The position numbers were made by a program, and so were the translations under genes. The notes beneath the pieces are model-generated. The model ran no database searches and was not told where the DNA came from. It saw nothing but the letters and a program-made list of their open reading frames with translations. This document shows positions 33,869-41,474 of a stretch of DNA of 64,000 nucleotides, in pieces; the stretch's first letter is position 1, and the number at the start of each line of letters is the position of its first letter. Source of the stretch: Amphiplicatus sp046296195 (GTDB taxonomy: Bacteria; Pseudomonadota; Alphaproteobacteria; Caulobacterales; Parvularculaceae). The DNA is taken from contig JBKBLR010000002.1 of the NCBI GenBank assembly GCA_046296195.1, positions 83,869-147,868 of the forward strand. Reading direction: 5' to 3'.

Positions 33869-33925
33869 CGTCCGTCTCCTTGTGACGGACTCTCCATTCA
33901 AATGAGGGACCAAACAGCGCTCACA

Positions 33926-34006
33926 TAAATTGGTGGGATTTTTGGTGGCTTCGTTCAGGTCGCTACCAAAAAAATTCAACATTTACAACTACTTATGCGT
34001 TTAAAC
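33926..34006. other. AT-rich remnant between the IS3 element and tRNA-Ser
   Basis: These 81 bases are markedly more AT-rich than everything around them and lie exactly between the tRNA 3' end and the IS right end. On the minus strand an ORF starts at 33982 (MLNFFGSDLNEATKNPTN) and is cut by the IS end. The 3' flank of a tRNA gene is a classical integration site, so this may be the scar of an integrated element; no recognisable integrase or repeated tRNA end is present. Confidence 0.4.
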
Positions 34007-34099
34007 TGGCGGAGAGGAAGGGATTCGAACCCTCGATACCGTTTAACGGGTATACGCCCTTAGCAGGGGCGCGCCTTCGACCAGCTCGGCCACCTCTCC
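34007..34099 (-). tRNA. tRNA-Ser (GCT)
   Basis: A 93-base class-II tRNA on the minus strand: acceptor GGAGAGG pairs with CCTCTCC, the D-arm has TGGCCGAGCTGGTCGAAGG, the anticodon loop reads CTGCTAA with anticodon GCT, the long variable arm (CGTATACCCGTTAAACGGTA) is typical of serine tRNAs, the T-arm is AGGGTTCGAATCCCT, and CCA is encoded at the 3' end. Confidence 0.96.
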
Positions 34100-34166
34100 G
34101 GCGGCCGGGACCATGTCCGCATCGGGCGGAAATCGCAAGGCTCGGGCGCCCTCTCCGGGAAAGAAA

Positions 34167-36833
34167 TCAGGGCTCTATTGCTTCCGGGAGAGGCGCCGGC
34201 GCCGGGCAGGGGCTCGCGGCGCCTTCAAGGTCGGCGAGCGCGCCGGCATTGAGATCGTCGGCCGTCGCCTCCTCTTTCGCCGTTTCGGCGATGGAGTCGG
34301 TCTGACTGATGCATTGGTCGCCGAGCATCGATTGAATCGCCGGCGGGGCAAGTCCTTCCTTGGCGTAGGCCGTTTCAGTCTCCGCCGCTGCGACCTCGCC
34401 GTCGACGGGCGCCATCATGAGCGGGGCCTCTTTGGCCGGCGCGGTATTTTGCGTTTCGACGATCTCTTTCGGCGCGGCTTCCTCTTTCGGCGCGGCTTCC
34501 TTCACCGAAGCGCGCCCCTTCGTCGGTCGCCCGGCGGCATGCTCGCCCGCCGGCGGCGCCTGCGTCTTTTTCTGCCGCAGGCTGAGGCGGCGCCCGCGCG
34601 TTTCCGTTTTCTGCGCGATGTCGGCGCCCCCTGCCGTTCGCAGGCTCGCGGGCTGTGGCTTCAGGCGCACATGCGGCGCAGTTTCCGCCACGCCCACGAG
34701 CGGCGCCAGAATGGTCTGGGCGAGCGAGGCGATGCGCGGCTGCACGTCCGGAATGACGCCGGGCGCGGAGAGCGCCGGAATGGCGCCGATGCGCCCGCGC
34801 GCGCCGCCGCGTTCAATGTCCATCGCGAGCGCGCCGGCGATCGGCGCCATGGCGAGCCGGCTGCGGTAGATCTGGCTGTTCTCAAGGACGCGCTGCACAT
34901 AATTGCGCGTCTCTTCGAACGGGATCTGCTCCATCCAGTCGAGCGGGTCGACCCCGGCCCCGCGCGGATCGCCATAGGCCTCGACCCATTGGTCAACGCG
35001 GTTGGGGCCGGCGTTATACGCCGCGAAGGTCATGATCCATGAGCCCTGATATTTGCTGACTAGGTGCGAAAGATGCGCCGAGCCGAGCGTCATGTTGTAG
35101 TGCGGATCGGTCAGGAGCGCGTCGCGGCGGTAGGGAAGCTTCTCCTTCTTCGCAGTGATCTCGGCCGTCGCCGGAATGAGCTGCATCAGCCCGCGAGCGC
35201 CGGCGCGCGAAAACGCCTTGGCGTTGAACTCGCTCTCCTGCCGCGTCAGGCCGAGGATGACTTCCGGCGGAGCGAAGCGCGAGGCCTCCTTTGGCACCTT
35301 GATTTCGGGATAGGCGACGTCCGGCACGAAGGCGCCGACTCGCGTCGCGACCTTGCCGGCGCGCACGGCGACATGGGTTGCGCCGATCTTCGTCGCAAGG
35401 TCGGCGAGCTCGCGGAACTCGCCCGGCGACTGCAGCATGTCGTCGATGTGATAAGAGAAGATGAGAAAGGCGCGCTCGTCCTTGAGGTCCGTCAGCATAC
35501 GGAGCGCCGCGACGGCGGGGCGCGAGCCGAATTTCGCTTTTTCCTCAGGCGTCGCCGGAAGCCCCGGATCAAAGGCGATGGTGAGCGCGTCGCCGCCGAT
35601 CTTCTCCGCCGCGAGCTGGCCGTAGAAGGTGTAGATGTATTTCGCCGCCTTGGCGAAACGGTCGCGAGCGATCGCTTCTTCGCCCTTGGCTTCCGCGGCG
35701 CGGCCGAGCCAGTACCAGCCGCGCGAGATCGAAATCGGGGCGGAGACATTGCCGGCGAGGGCGGCGAAGTGTTTTTCGGCGCGCGCCGGGTCCTTCAGGA
35801 AGCGCAGCGCAATCCAGCCGGCGTTGAATTCGGCTTCGGCGAATTCGCCGGAGCCGGGTTCAAGCCCGTGATGGGAGGCCATCGCATAGGCGTCGGCGTA
35901 GAGCCTGTTCTTGAGCGCCCAGCGCATCAGGAGCTGCTGCTCCTCCCACCAGCGGGCGGGATAGCGGAGCAGTTTGGGGTCGGTCGGCGCGCTGCGGGCG
36001 AGCGCCATCGCGCGCGCTTCTTCCTGACGGCGGCGGAAATAGCGGATCGCGGCGAGCGTCACGCCGGCGTCGGCGCGGTCTTCGGGGGAAAGGGCGTTGA
36101 AGGCGTCGCCCGCGTTCGCCGCGCCGAGCAAGAGGTCGGCGCGCACAGAGGCGCGGCGGCGCTCGGCGCCGGCGAGATAAGCGATCGAGCGTTTGGCCGT
36201 CGCCGCCTCACGGGCGAAGAGCAGGCGGTCGACGCGGGCGAAATGATCGTCCTGGTTAAGGCGTCCGCCGTAATTGGCGATCAGGCGCTGCTCGTCCGCG
36301 AGCGTGAAGGTGTTCTTCCGCCAGGCGTCCTTGATGTGCAGAATGGCGGCGTCGGTCTCGCCCCTGGCGAGTTGCGCGCGGGCGAGCTGCAGCTTGCCCT
36401 CTCCGGTTAGAGGATCTCTCGTGTCAAAGAAGGCGAGAATTTCCGCGGGCGCCATCGTCTGTGTCATGCGCCGTTCGACATGGCTCTGGATTTTCGTCAC
36501 CGACGGCCATTCGGGGTGGGCGTCGAGGAAGGCGTCGGCGTCCGGCACGCGAATGAGCGGATCTTCAGCTTCGAAATAATACCACTCGCCGAGCGCGCGG
36601 GCGGTCGGATCGGCGATCTCGCGCGCCGCGACCCGCGCGCCGGTGAAATCCCTCCGGGCGATCGCCTTTCTGACCGTCTCCAGCCGCGCAAGGTCGGCCT
36701 CGGTCAGGTAGGCGAGGCGGGCGACGGCCGTCTTCGCCGGCTCGGCCGCGACAGCCGATGCCGCCCCGGCGAGGGTCACGGACAGGAGGCCGATAATGGC
36801 TCGGCGGAAAAATCCGGGCGATGATTTAGGCAA
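34167..36833 (-). CDS. Soluble lytic murein transglycosylase with Pro/Ala/Glu-rich tail
   Basis: An 888-residue periplasmic Slt-type enzyme that cleaves peptidoglycan glycan strands to anhydro-muropeptides. It starts at TTG 36833 (GAGGGG seven bases before) and has a signal peptide FFRRAIIGLLSVTLAGAASAVAA. A long helical superhelical U-type region covers about residues 40-490. The SLT domain follows with the catalytic Glu in LTRQESEFNAKAFSRAGARGLMQLIP (about residue 531) and AAYNAGPNRVDQW. The last 200 residues are low-complexity with several KEEAAPKE-type runs, an extra tail not part of the enzyme. No ATG fits the signal peptide. Confidence 0.93.
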   Translation of the reverse strand: MPKSSPGFFRRAIIGLLSVTLAGAASAVAAEPAKTAVARLAYLTEADLARLETVRKAIARRDFTGARVAAREIADPTARALGEWYYFEAEDPLIRVPDADAFLDAHPEWPSVTKIQSHVERRMTQTMAPAEILAFFDTRDPLTGEGKLQLARAQLARGETDAAILHIKDAWRKNTFTLADEQRLIANYGGRLNQDDHFARVDRLLFAREAATAKRSIAYLAGAERRRASVRADLLLGAANAGDAFNALSPEDRADAGVTLAAIRYFRRRQEEARAMALARSAPTDPKLLRYPARWWEEQQLLMRWALKNRLYADAYAMASHHGLEPGSGEFAEAEFNAGWIALRFLKDPARAEKHFAALAGNVSAPISISRGWYWLGRAAEAKGEEAIARDRFAKAAKYIYTFYGQLAAEKIGGDALTIAFDPGLPATPEEKAKFGSRPAVAALRMLTDLKDERAFLIFSYHIDDMLQSPGEFRELADLATKIGATHVAVRAGKVATRVGAFVPDVAYPEIKVPKEASRFAPPEVILGLTRQESEFNAKAFSRAGARGLMQLIPATAEITAKKEKLPYRRDALLTDPHYNMTLGSAHLSHLVSKYQGSWIMTFAAYNAGPNRVDQWVEAYGDPRGAGVDPLDWMEQIPFEETRNYVQRVLENSQIYRSRLAMAPIAGALAMDIERGGARGRIGAIPALSAPGVIPDVQPRIASLAQTILAPLVGVAETAPHVRLKPQPASLRTAGGADIAQKTETRGRRLSLRQKKTQAPPAGEHAAGRPTKGRASVKEAAPKEEAAPKEIVETQNTAPAKEAPLMMAPVDGEVAAAETETAYAKEGLAPPAIQSMLGDQCISQTDSIAETAKEEATADDLNAGALADLEGAASPCPAPAPLPEAIEP

Positions 36834-36988
36834 CGCTGATCCCCTCGCGATCGTCGACGGACCCTTGACCCATCGCGAACTCTACGCAATCCGATGCGGA
36901 TTTCACCCCTCGGCCCTTGAAAGCCCGTAAACTTGCCCGCTTTTCCGGCAGGCTGTATCCGGGGCGCCAATAGAAACCGGCCAACGCC

Positions 36989-37870
36989 ATGAAATCCCTC
37001 GAAGGCTCGCTTACGGCGCTCGTCACGCCCTTTTCCGGCGGCGCGATCGACGAAAAATGCTTCCAGCGTCTGATCGAACGCCAGATTTCGGGCGGAACCG
37101 CGGCGATCTGCCCGGCCGGGACGACGGGCGAATCAGCAACGCTCACCCATGCTGAGCACCGGCGGCTCATCGATCTTGCGGTCGACGCCGCCGGCGGACG
37201 CGTGCCCGTCGTCGCCGGGGCGGGGTCGAATTCGACCGCCGAGGCGATCGAGCTTGCGCGCTACGCCGAGGCGGCGGGCGCCGACGCGCTCCTGTGCGTC
37301 ACCGGCTATTACAACAAGCCGACGCAAGCGGGCCTCATCGCCCATTTCACGGCCCTGCACGAAGCGACCGGCCTGCCGATCGTTCTTTACAATGTGCCGG
37401 GACGCACGGTCGCCAATCTCTCCGTCGAGACGATCGGAGTCCTGTCGAAACTGCCGCGCGTCATCGGCGTCAAGGACGCGACCGGCGATCTCGCCCGCGT
37501 CGCCTTGCAGCGGCTCGCCAGCGGGCCGGACTTCCTCCAGCTCTCGGGCGAGGACATGACCGCGGTCGGTTTCAACGCGATGGGCGGCCGGGGCTGCATC
37601 GGCGTCACCGCCAATGTGGCGCCTGATCTTTGCGCCGCGATGCAGCGCGCGAGCCTTTCGGGCGACCTTGAGGCGGCGCGTGCGCTGCAGGACCGGCTCG
37701 CCCCGCTCCATGACGTTCTTTTTGCCGAGACCTCGCCGGCGCCGGTCAAATATGCGATGTCGCTCCTCGGTCTTTGCAGCGACGAGGTGCGCCTGCCGCT
37801 GGTGACGCCGAGCGAGCCGACGCGGGCGCGCATCCGCAGCGTCCTCAAGAAGCTGGAGCTCATCTCCTGA
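36989..37870 (+). CDS. dapA: 4-hydroxy-tetrahydrodipicolinate synthase
   Basis: A 293-residue DapA, which condenses pyruvate with aspartate semialdehyde in lysine/diaminopimelate synthesis. Visible residues: GTTGESATL (Thr44-Thr45-type proton relay), Tyr134 in VLYNVPGRT and the Schiff-base Lys162 in IGVKDATGD, matching the E. coli enzyme's Tyr133/Lys161 spacing. It is divergent from the transglycosylase gene, 155 bases apart, and its stop overlaps smpB (TGATG). Confidence 0.96.
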   Translation: MKSLEGSLTALVTPFSGGAIDEKCFQRLIERQISGGTAAICPAGTTGESATLTHAEHRRLIDLAVDAAGGRVPVVAGAGSNSTAEAIELARYAEAAGADALLCVTGYYNKPTQAGLIAHFTALHEATGLPIVLYNVPGRTVANLSVETIGVLSKLPRVIGVKDATGDLARVALQRLASGPDFLQLSGEDMTAVGFNAMGGRGCIGVTANVAPDLCAAMQRASLSGDLEAARALQDRLAPLHDVLFAETSPAPVKYAMSLLGLCSDEVRLPLVTPSEPTRARIRSVLKKLELIS

Positions 37871-38343
37871 TGGCGGCGAAGAAGGAGGGCGCCGTCAAGG
37901 TCGTCGCCGAGAACCGCCGCGCCCGTTTCGATTACTTCATCGAGGACACGCTGGAGGCGGGGCTTCTTCTCACCGGCACCGAAGTGAAGGCGCTGCGCGA
38001 GGGGCGCGCGACGATCAAGGAAGCTTACGCCGCGCCGGAAAAGGACGGCATCTGGCTCATCAACGCCAACATCCCGGAATATTCCGCCGGCAACCGCGAA
38101 AACCACGAGCCGAAGCGGCCGCGAAAACTCCTTCTCCATGCGAAGGAGATCGCGCGCCTTTCCGAGGCGGTCGAGCGCAAGGGCTACACGATCGCGCCCT
38201 TGCGGCTCTATTTCAACGAGCGGGGCATCGCCAAGCTCGAGATCGGGCTCGCGCTCGGCAAGAAGGCGCCCGACAAGCGCGACACCGAAAAGGCGCGCGA
38301 CTGGCAGCGGCAGAAGGGACGCCTGCTGCGCGAACGGGGGTGA
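37870..38343 (+). CDS. smpB: SsrA-binding protein SmpB
   Basis: A 157-residue SmpB, which delivers tmRNA to stalled ribosomes in trans-translation. Typical segments: VVAENRRARFDYFIEDTLEAGLLLTGTEVKALREGR, NANIPEYSAGNRENHEPKRPRKLLLH and the C-terminal basic tail KKAPDKRDTEKARDWQRQKGRLLRE, which folds in the decoding centre. It is translationally coupled to dapA, an arrangement common in alphaproteobacteria. The tmRNA gene itself is not in this window. Confidence 0.96.
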   Translation: MAAKKEGAVKVVAENRRARFDYFIEDTLEAGLLLTGTEVKALREGRATIKEAYAAPEKDGIWLINANIPEYSAGNRENHEPKRPRKLLLHAKEIARLSEAVERKGYTIAPLRLYFNERGIAKLEIGLALGKKAPDKRDTEKARDWQRQKGRLLRERG

Positions 38344-38441
38344 CGCGCCTTGCGCAAGCGCACCGTGACCCGCAAAGCCTGAGCGAGCGCATTCGATCAA
38401 GTTTTTGGTTGTCGCGGCGTTCGCCGCTTGGCGGCTCACTT

Positions 38442-38479
38442 GCGCAAAACCGCGTGCGCTTTTGCGCTCGCCGCTCTAA
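38442..38479 (-). repeat. Dispersed element, copy 1 (38 bp)
   Basis: Read on the minus strand it starts TTAGAGCGGCG, continues with GCGCAAAAGCGCACGC and ends GGTTTTGCGC. The same element occurs at 40429-40463 (plus) and 58669-58694 (minus). This copy includes the stop codon (TAG) of the broken membrane-protein gene and internally forms a GCGCAAAA/TTTTGCGC hairpin. Confidence 0.7.
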
Positions 38480-39306
38480 GGACGGCCGTCAGGGTCAGAG
38501 GGCGGCATGTGTTTAATAAAAGGATCGACCTGCGCCCCCGGCGATTCCGCCGTGATGAGCCCAACCATCCGCCCGGCAAGAGGCGAACGGCCGACAGTCT
38601 CGGTCGTTATCGCCGTCATGCAGAGCACGCCGAGACCCCACAGCCAGGCGGGATGAATGTGTCGGTCCCGCAACCAGTCCGCAGCGATGCCGGAGATCGG
38701 AAACAGCAGGATCGCCAGCGCCGGGATCAGGCTCATGTGCTGGGCAAGCAACGCATCCGGCGTCAGCCGGTTGAAAGGCGTGACGACAAGAGCCGCCATG
38801 CCGCAGAACATCAGTCGCCTGTGCCACCTGGTTTTCCTGCGCATCAGAATCGCCGCGATGTTCAGCGAGGCGAAAGCAATAAGCGCCATCAGGTTCATCG
38901 TCATGAAATACGCATAGGTCCAGAATGGCGGCACGGCGGCGTTGCGCATCATCCTGAAGAGAATCAACGCCCCGAGCATCAGCAATACCGGCATCACGAC
39001 CGCGCCGGCCCAACCAAGCCGCTTGTGCAGGCCGACGCGTCACGTCGCCGCCAGAGTCACCTGCAGCATGATGAACCCGACCCAGGCCATGAAGGCGGCC
39101 ACATGCGCATGCACTGGCCATGGCGCGGCGAAGGTGGAGATCCCGCGCAGATAGAGCGTCAGGAAGCCTGCGATGATCAACGCCACCATGACGGCGGATG
39201 CGATCAGGAAAAACCGCTCGTCGCCCGCAAAGGACGACTGGCGTGGGCGCTGGCCCCCGCCCCCATGGCCGTCAGCGCGCATTACGGTTGGTCCCGGCTT
39301 GGTCAT
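38476..39306 (-). pseudogene. Multi-helix membrane protein gene broken by an in-frame TGA
   Basis: Two parts of one reading frame are separated by a single TGA at 39040-39042. The upstream part ends LQVTLAAT and the downstream part resumes RVGLHKRLGWAGAVV without frame change; a GGA Gly codon in place of TGA would restore the family-typical TGRVGLHKRLGW. The complete protein would have 276 residues and about seven membrane helices, with His residues (WPVHAHVAAF, VGLHKRL, RWHRRLMF) suggestive of haem or quinone contact; I do not know a function. It starts at 39306, overlapping the upstream gene's stop (ATGA). Either a pseudogene or a sequencing error. Confidence 0.75.
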
Positions 39307-40220
39307 TCGGGCGCGCCCGCCAGGACGTTGATGCCGGAGCTCCAGAGCCAATCGTCGCCGCGCCTGACATAGAAGGCGGTCGCCCAGATCGGCCACAAGT
39401 CCTGACCGAAACACGTCCCTCGATAGTCGGCGCGATAGGTCAGAGCGCCGAATTCCGGCGTGAACAGGCGCGCCTGCGCGCCGGTGAATTCGAATTCCTT
39501 CACGTCGCAGCCTTCGCCCGACCAGGCCTTCAGGGCCTCGCTGCGAGTGCCGATGTGGGCGCCAAAGATGTCGACGAACTGCAGTTCCGGCCCAAACAGC
39601 GCAGCCATGCGGTCGCCGTCATGATCCTTCCATGCGTTCACCACTTCCACTTCCCGCGCGAGAAGGGCTTGCGTCGCAGGATCATCGCTCGTCGCACCGC
39701 TTGTCCATAAGTCGCTGTCTGTTGGAATGGTCGCCTGCATCGGGTCGACGATCGCCGACTGCGCCCAATAGGCGATCTTCCATTGCCCTGCCTCGCGGAC
39801 ATACACCGTCAGCGTGGAATAAGCCGGCGCCAGCGGCGTCCCGTTGTACGTCCCCGTCAGGTCGGTCCGGTGCGCCAGTAGCGCAGCGTCCGGGGTCAGC
39901 CGGGTGATCTGAGACTCGCCGAGGCGAAACTCGGTGATACGGCACGTCGCGCTGCTCAGGAGGTCGACCGCGGCGCGCTTGTCGATCCGGCCCGACGCGC
40001 CTCAACCGACAAAATTCTCAGACATTGCGCCGGACCAGAAATCGGCCTTGCCCGCCACCCAAGCTGAATAGGGCTGCGCTTCAAGCGCGCGCAACTGATC
40101 CGGCGCGTCCGGCGGCGCGGCGGCGACCCCGCCCCGATCGCTTTGCGGAGAGCAGCTGCAAACTACCGCCGCCGCGATCACCGCTGACAAGGCGGCGTTG
40201 CGAGACGCCGGACGCAGCAT
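39303..40220 (-). pseudogene. Tandem NTF2-like lipoprotein gene broken by an in-frame TGA
   Basis: The reading frame begins at 40220 with a lipoprotein-like signal (ALSAVIAAAVVCSC) and is interrupted by TGA at 40002-40004 within FVG-stop-GASGRIDKRAAVDLL. The same frame then continues to 39303. TGG (Trp) would repair it. The full product would be about 305 residues with two SnoaL/NTF2-like domains, one around ATCRITEFRLGES and TDLTGTYNG, the other around VVNAWKDHDGDRMAALF and LTYRADYRG. Such domains serve as small-molecule pockets or enzymes; the role is unknown. Its stop overlaps the next, also broken, gene, so the two probably formed an operon. Confidence 0.75.
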
Positions 40221-40592
40221 GGTCCCCGCGTTCGTCCCCCAAATCCTTGGTTCTGCGATGTGCACTGACAATCCCCCCTAGGACCGGCTGCATCCGACGC
40301 GGCTCCAGCGCGCGCAAACAAGCACGTTGCATGCGACGGGGGCGAGACGCAGCGCCACGGCTGGGTGTCAAGGCCGTCCGCCGGCGGATCGCCGCCTCGT
40401 TCGACCGTCCGCGGCGCGGCTTTCTTTTGAGCGGCGCGCGCAGAAGTGTGCGCGGTTTTGCGCTAAAACGCCGCAACCGTCAGAAACGTGACCCTGGCGC
40501 CTTGATTCCGAATCGAGGCGCGCCAACCCCGGTCGTCGCGCTCGCCGCCGCCGGTCTTGGGCAAGGATGACCGTCCGTTCAGCCTCGGCGCT
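40221..40592. other. Intergenic region of 372 bases
   Basis: The gap between the broken NTF2-like gene and prmB holds the second copy of the dispersed element (40429-40463) and otherwise no convincing gene, RNA or terminator. Short open frames on both strands lack ribosome-binding sites and read as random Arg/Ala-rich peptides. Confidence 0.6.
40429..40463 (+). repeat. Dispersed element, copy 2 (35 bp)
   Basis: On the plus strand it reads GAGCGGCG, then GCGCAGAAGTGTGCGC, then GGTTTTGCGC, differing from copy 1 at only a few internal positions. It lies in a gene-free gap, in opposite orientation to copies 1 and 3. Confidence 0.7.
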
Positions 40593-41474
40593 CTAGGCGC
40601 CGAAACTCTCTCTCGTCAGCCAGAAAACTTCGCCGTCGCCTTCCTCGCTCGAGGGCCAGAGGAAGTCGAGATGAGGATATTCCTCTTCGAGAATATCGCG
40701 CCCGGTTCCGAACTCGCAGAGGACGCCGCCGCCCGCGTTGAGATGCGCCGGGGCCTCGGCGAGAATGCGCCGGACGATATCGAGGCCGTCGTCGCCGCCC
40801 GCGAGCGCGAGACGGGGCTCGGCGCGGAATTCCGGCGGCAGCGCCGCCATCGCGGCCGCGTCGACATAAGGCGGATTGGTGAGGATGAGATCAAATCTTC
40901 GCTCGCCGAGCGGCGCGAAGAGGTCGCCCCGGTGGAGCGTAATGCGGTCCTCAAGCCCATGATCGGCGACATTGCGCTCGGCGACCTCAAGCGCGTCGGC
41001 TGACAGGTCGGCCGCATGCACCTCGGCGTCCGGATAAGCGAGCGCGGCGAGGATCGCGAGGCACCCTGCCCCTGTGCAGAGATCCAGGATCGACCGGACA
41101 TCCGTCGGCGCCGGAAGGAAGGCCGGCTCGGCGGCGAGAATCTCGCCGATATAGGACCGCGGCACGATCACGCGCTCATCGACATAGAAGGGCACGCCCT
41201 GAACATAGGCCTTGTTCAAGAGATAGGCGGCGGGCTTGCGCGTCGTCACGCGCGCCTCGATGAGGGAAAGAAGGCGATCGCGCTCCGATAGGGTGAGGCG
41301 CGCATCGAGCCAGGGATTGATGTCGTCGATCGGCAGCGACAGCGATTCAAGGATCAGGAACGCCGCCTCGTCGAGCGCCGTCCCGGCGCCGTGGCCGAAA
41401 TGGACGCCGCCGCGCGAGAACGCCGTGACGGCGTAGCGCAGGAAATCGCGAATGGTCTGAAGGTCGGCGGTCAT
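40593..41474 (-). CDS. prmB: 50S ribosomal protein L3 N(5)-glutamine methyltransferase
   Basis: A 293-residue SAM-dependent methyltransferase of the PrmB/HemK group. The SAM-binding strand is ILDLCTGAGCLAILAALAYPDAEVHAADLS, and the glutamine-methyltransferase signature NPPYVDA is present. The N-terminal helical domain (LRYAVTAFSRGGVHFGHG and PAAYLLNKAYVQGVPFYVDERVIVPRSYI) is of the PrmB rather than PrmC type. It methylates a Gln of ribosomal protein L3. Its start overlaps the end of rnr on the same strand, so the two genes are coupled. Confidence 0.92.
   Translation of the reverse strand: MTADLQTIRDFLRYAVTAFSRGGVHFGHGAGTALDEAAFLILESLSLPIDDINPWLDARLTLSERDRLLSLIEARVTTRKPAAYLLNKAYVQGVPFYVDERVIVPRSYIGEILAAEPAFLPAPTDVRSILDLCTGAGCLAILAALAYPDAEVHAADLSADALEVAERNVADHGLEDRITLHRGDLFAPLGERRFDLILTNPPYVDAAAMAALPPEFRAEPRLALAGGDDGLDIVRRILAEAPAHLNAGGGVLCEFGTGRDILEEEYPHLDFLWPSSEEGDGEVFWLTRESFGA

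Larger units (their letters stand above)
32692..33925 (-). mobile_element. IS3-family insertion sequence (about 1,234 bp)
   Basis: A complete-looking IS3 element: orfA and orfB on the minus strand in overlapping frames, bounded by imperfect inverted repeats that both begin TGTGAGC and share TCCC and GAGAGTCC further in (left end 32692 to about 32731, right end about 33886 to 33925). No matching 3-4 base target duplication is seen: TGA borders the left end and TAA the right. The right side abuts an AT-rich scrap beside tRNA-Ser; the left side lies 46 bases after the CoA-transferase stop. Confidence 0.9.

Noticed and set aside
39040..40004. TGA recoding (selenocysteine or Trp) as explanation for the two interrupted genes
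   Set aside because: TGA serves as stop in many other genes of the window, no SECIS-like structure is evident, and the replaced residues appear to be Gly and Trp, not Cys.
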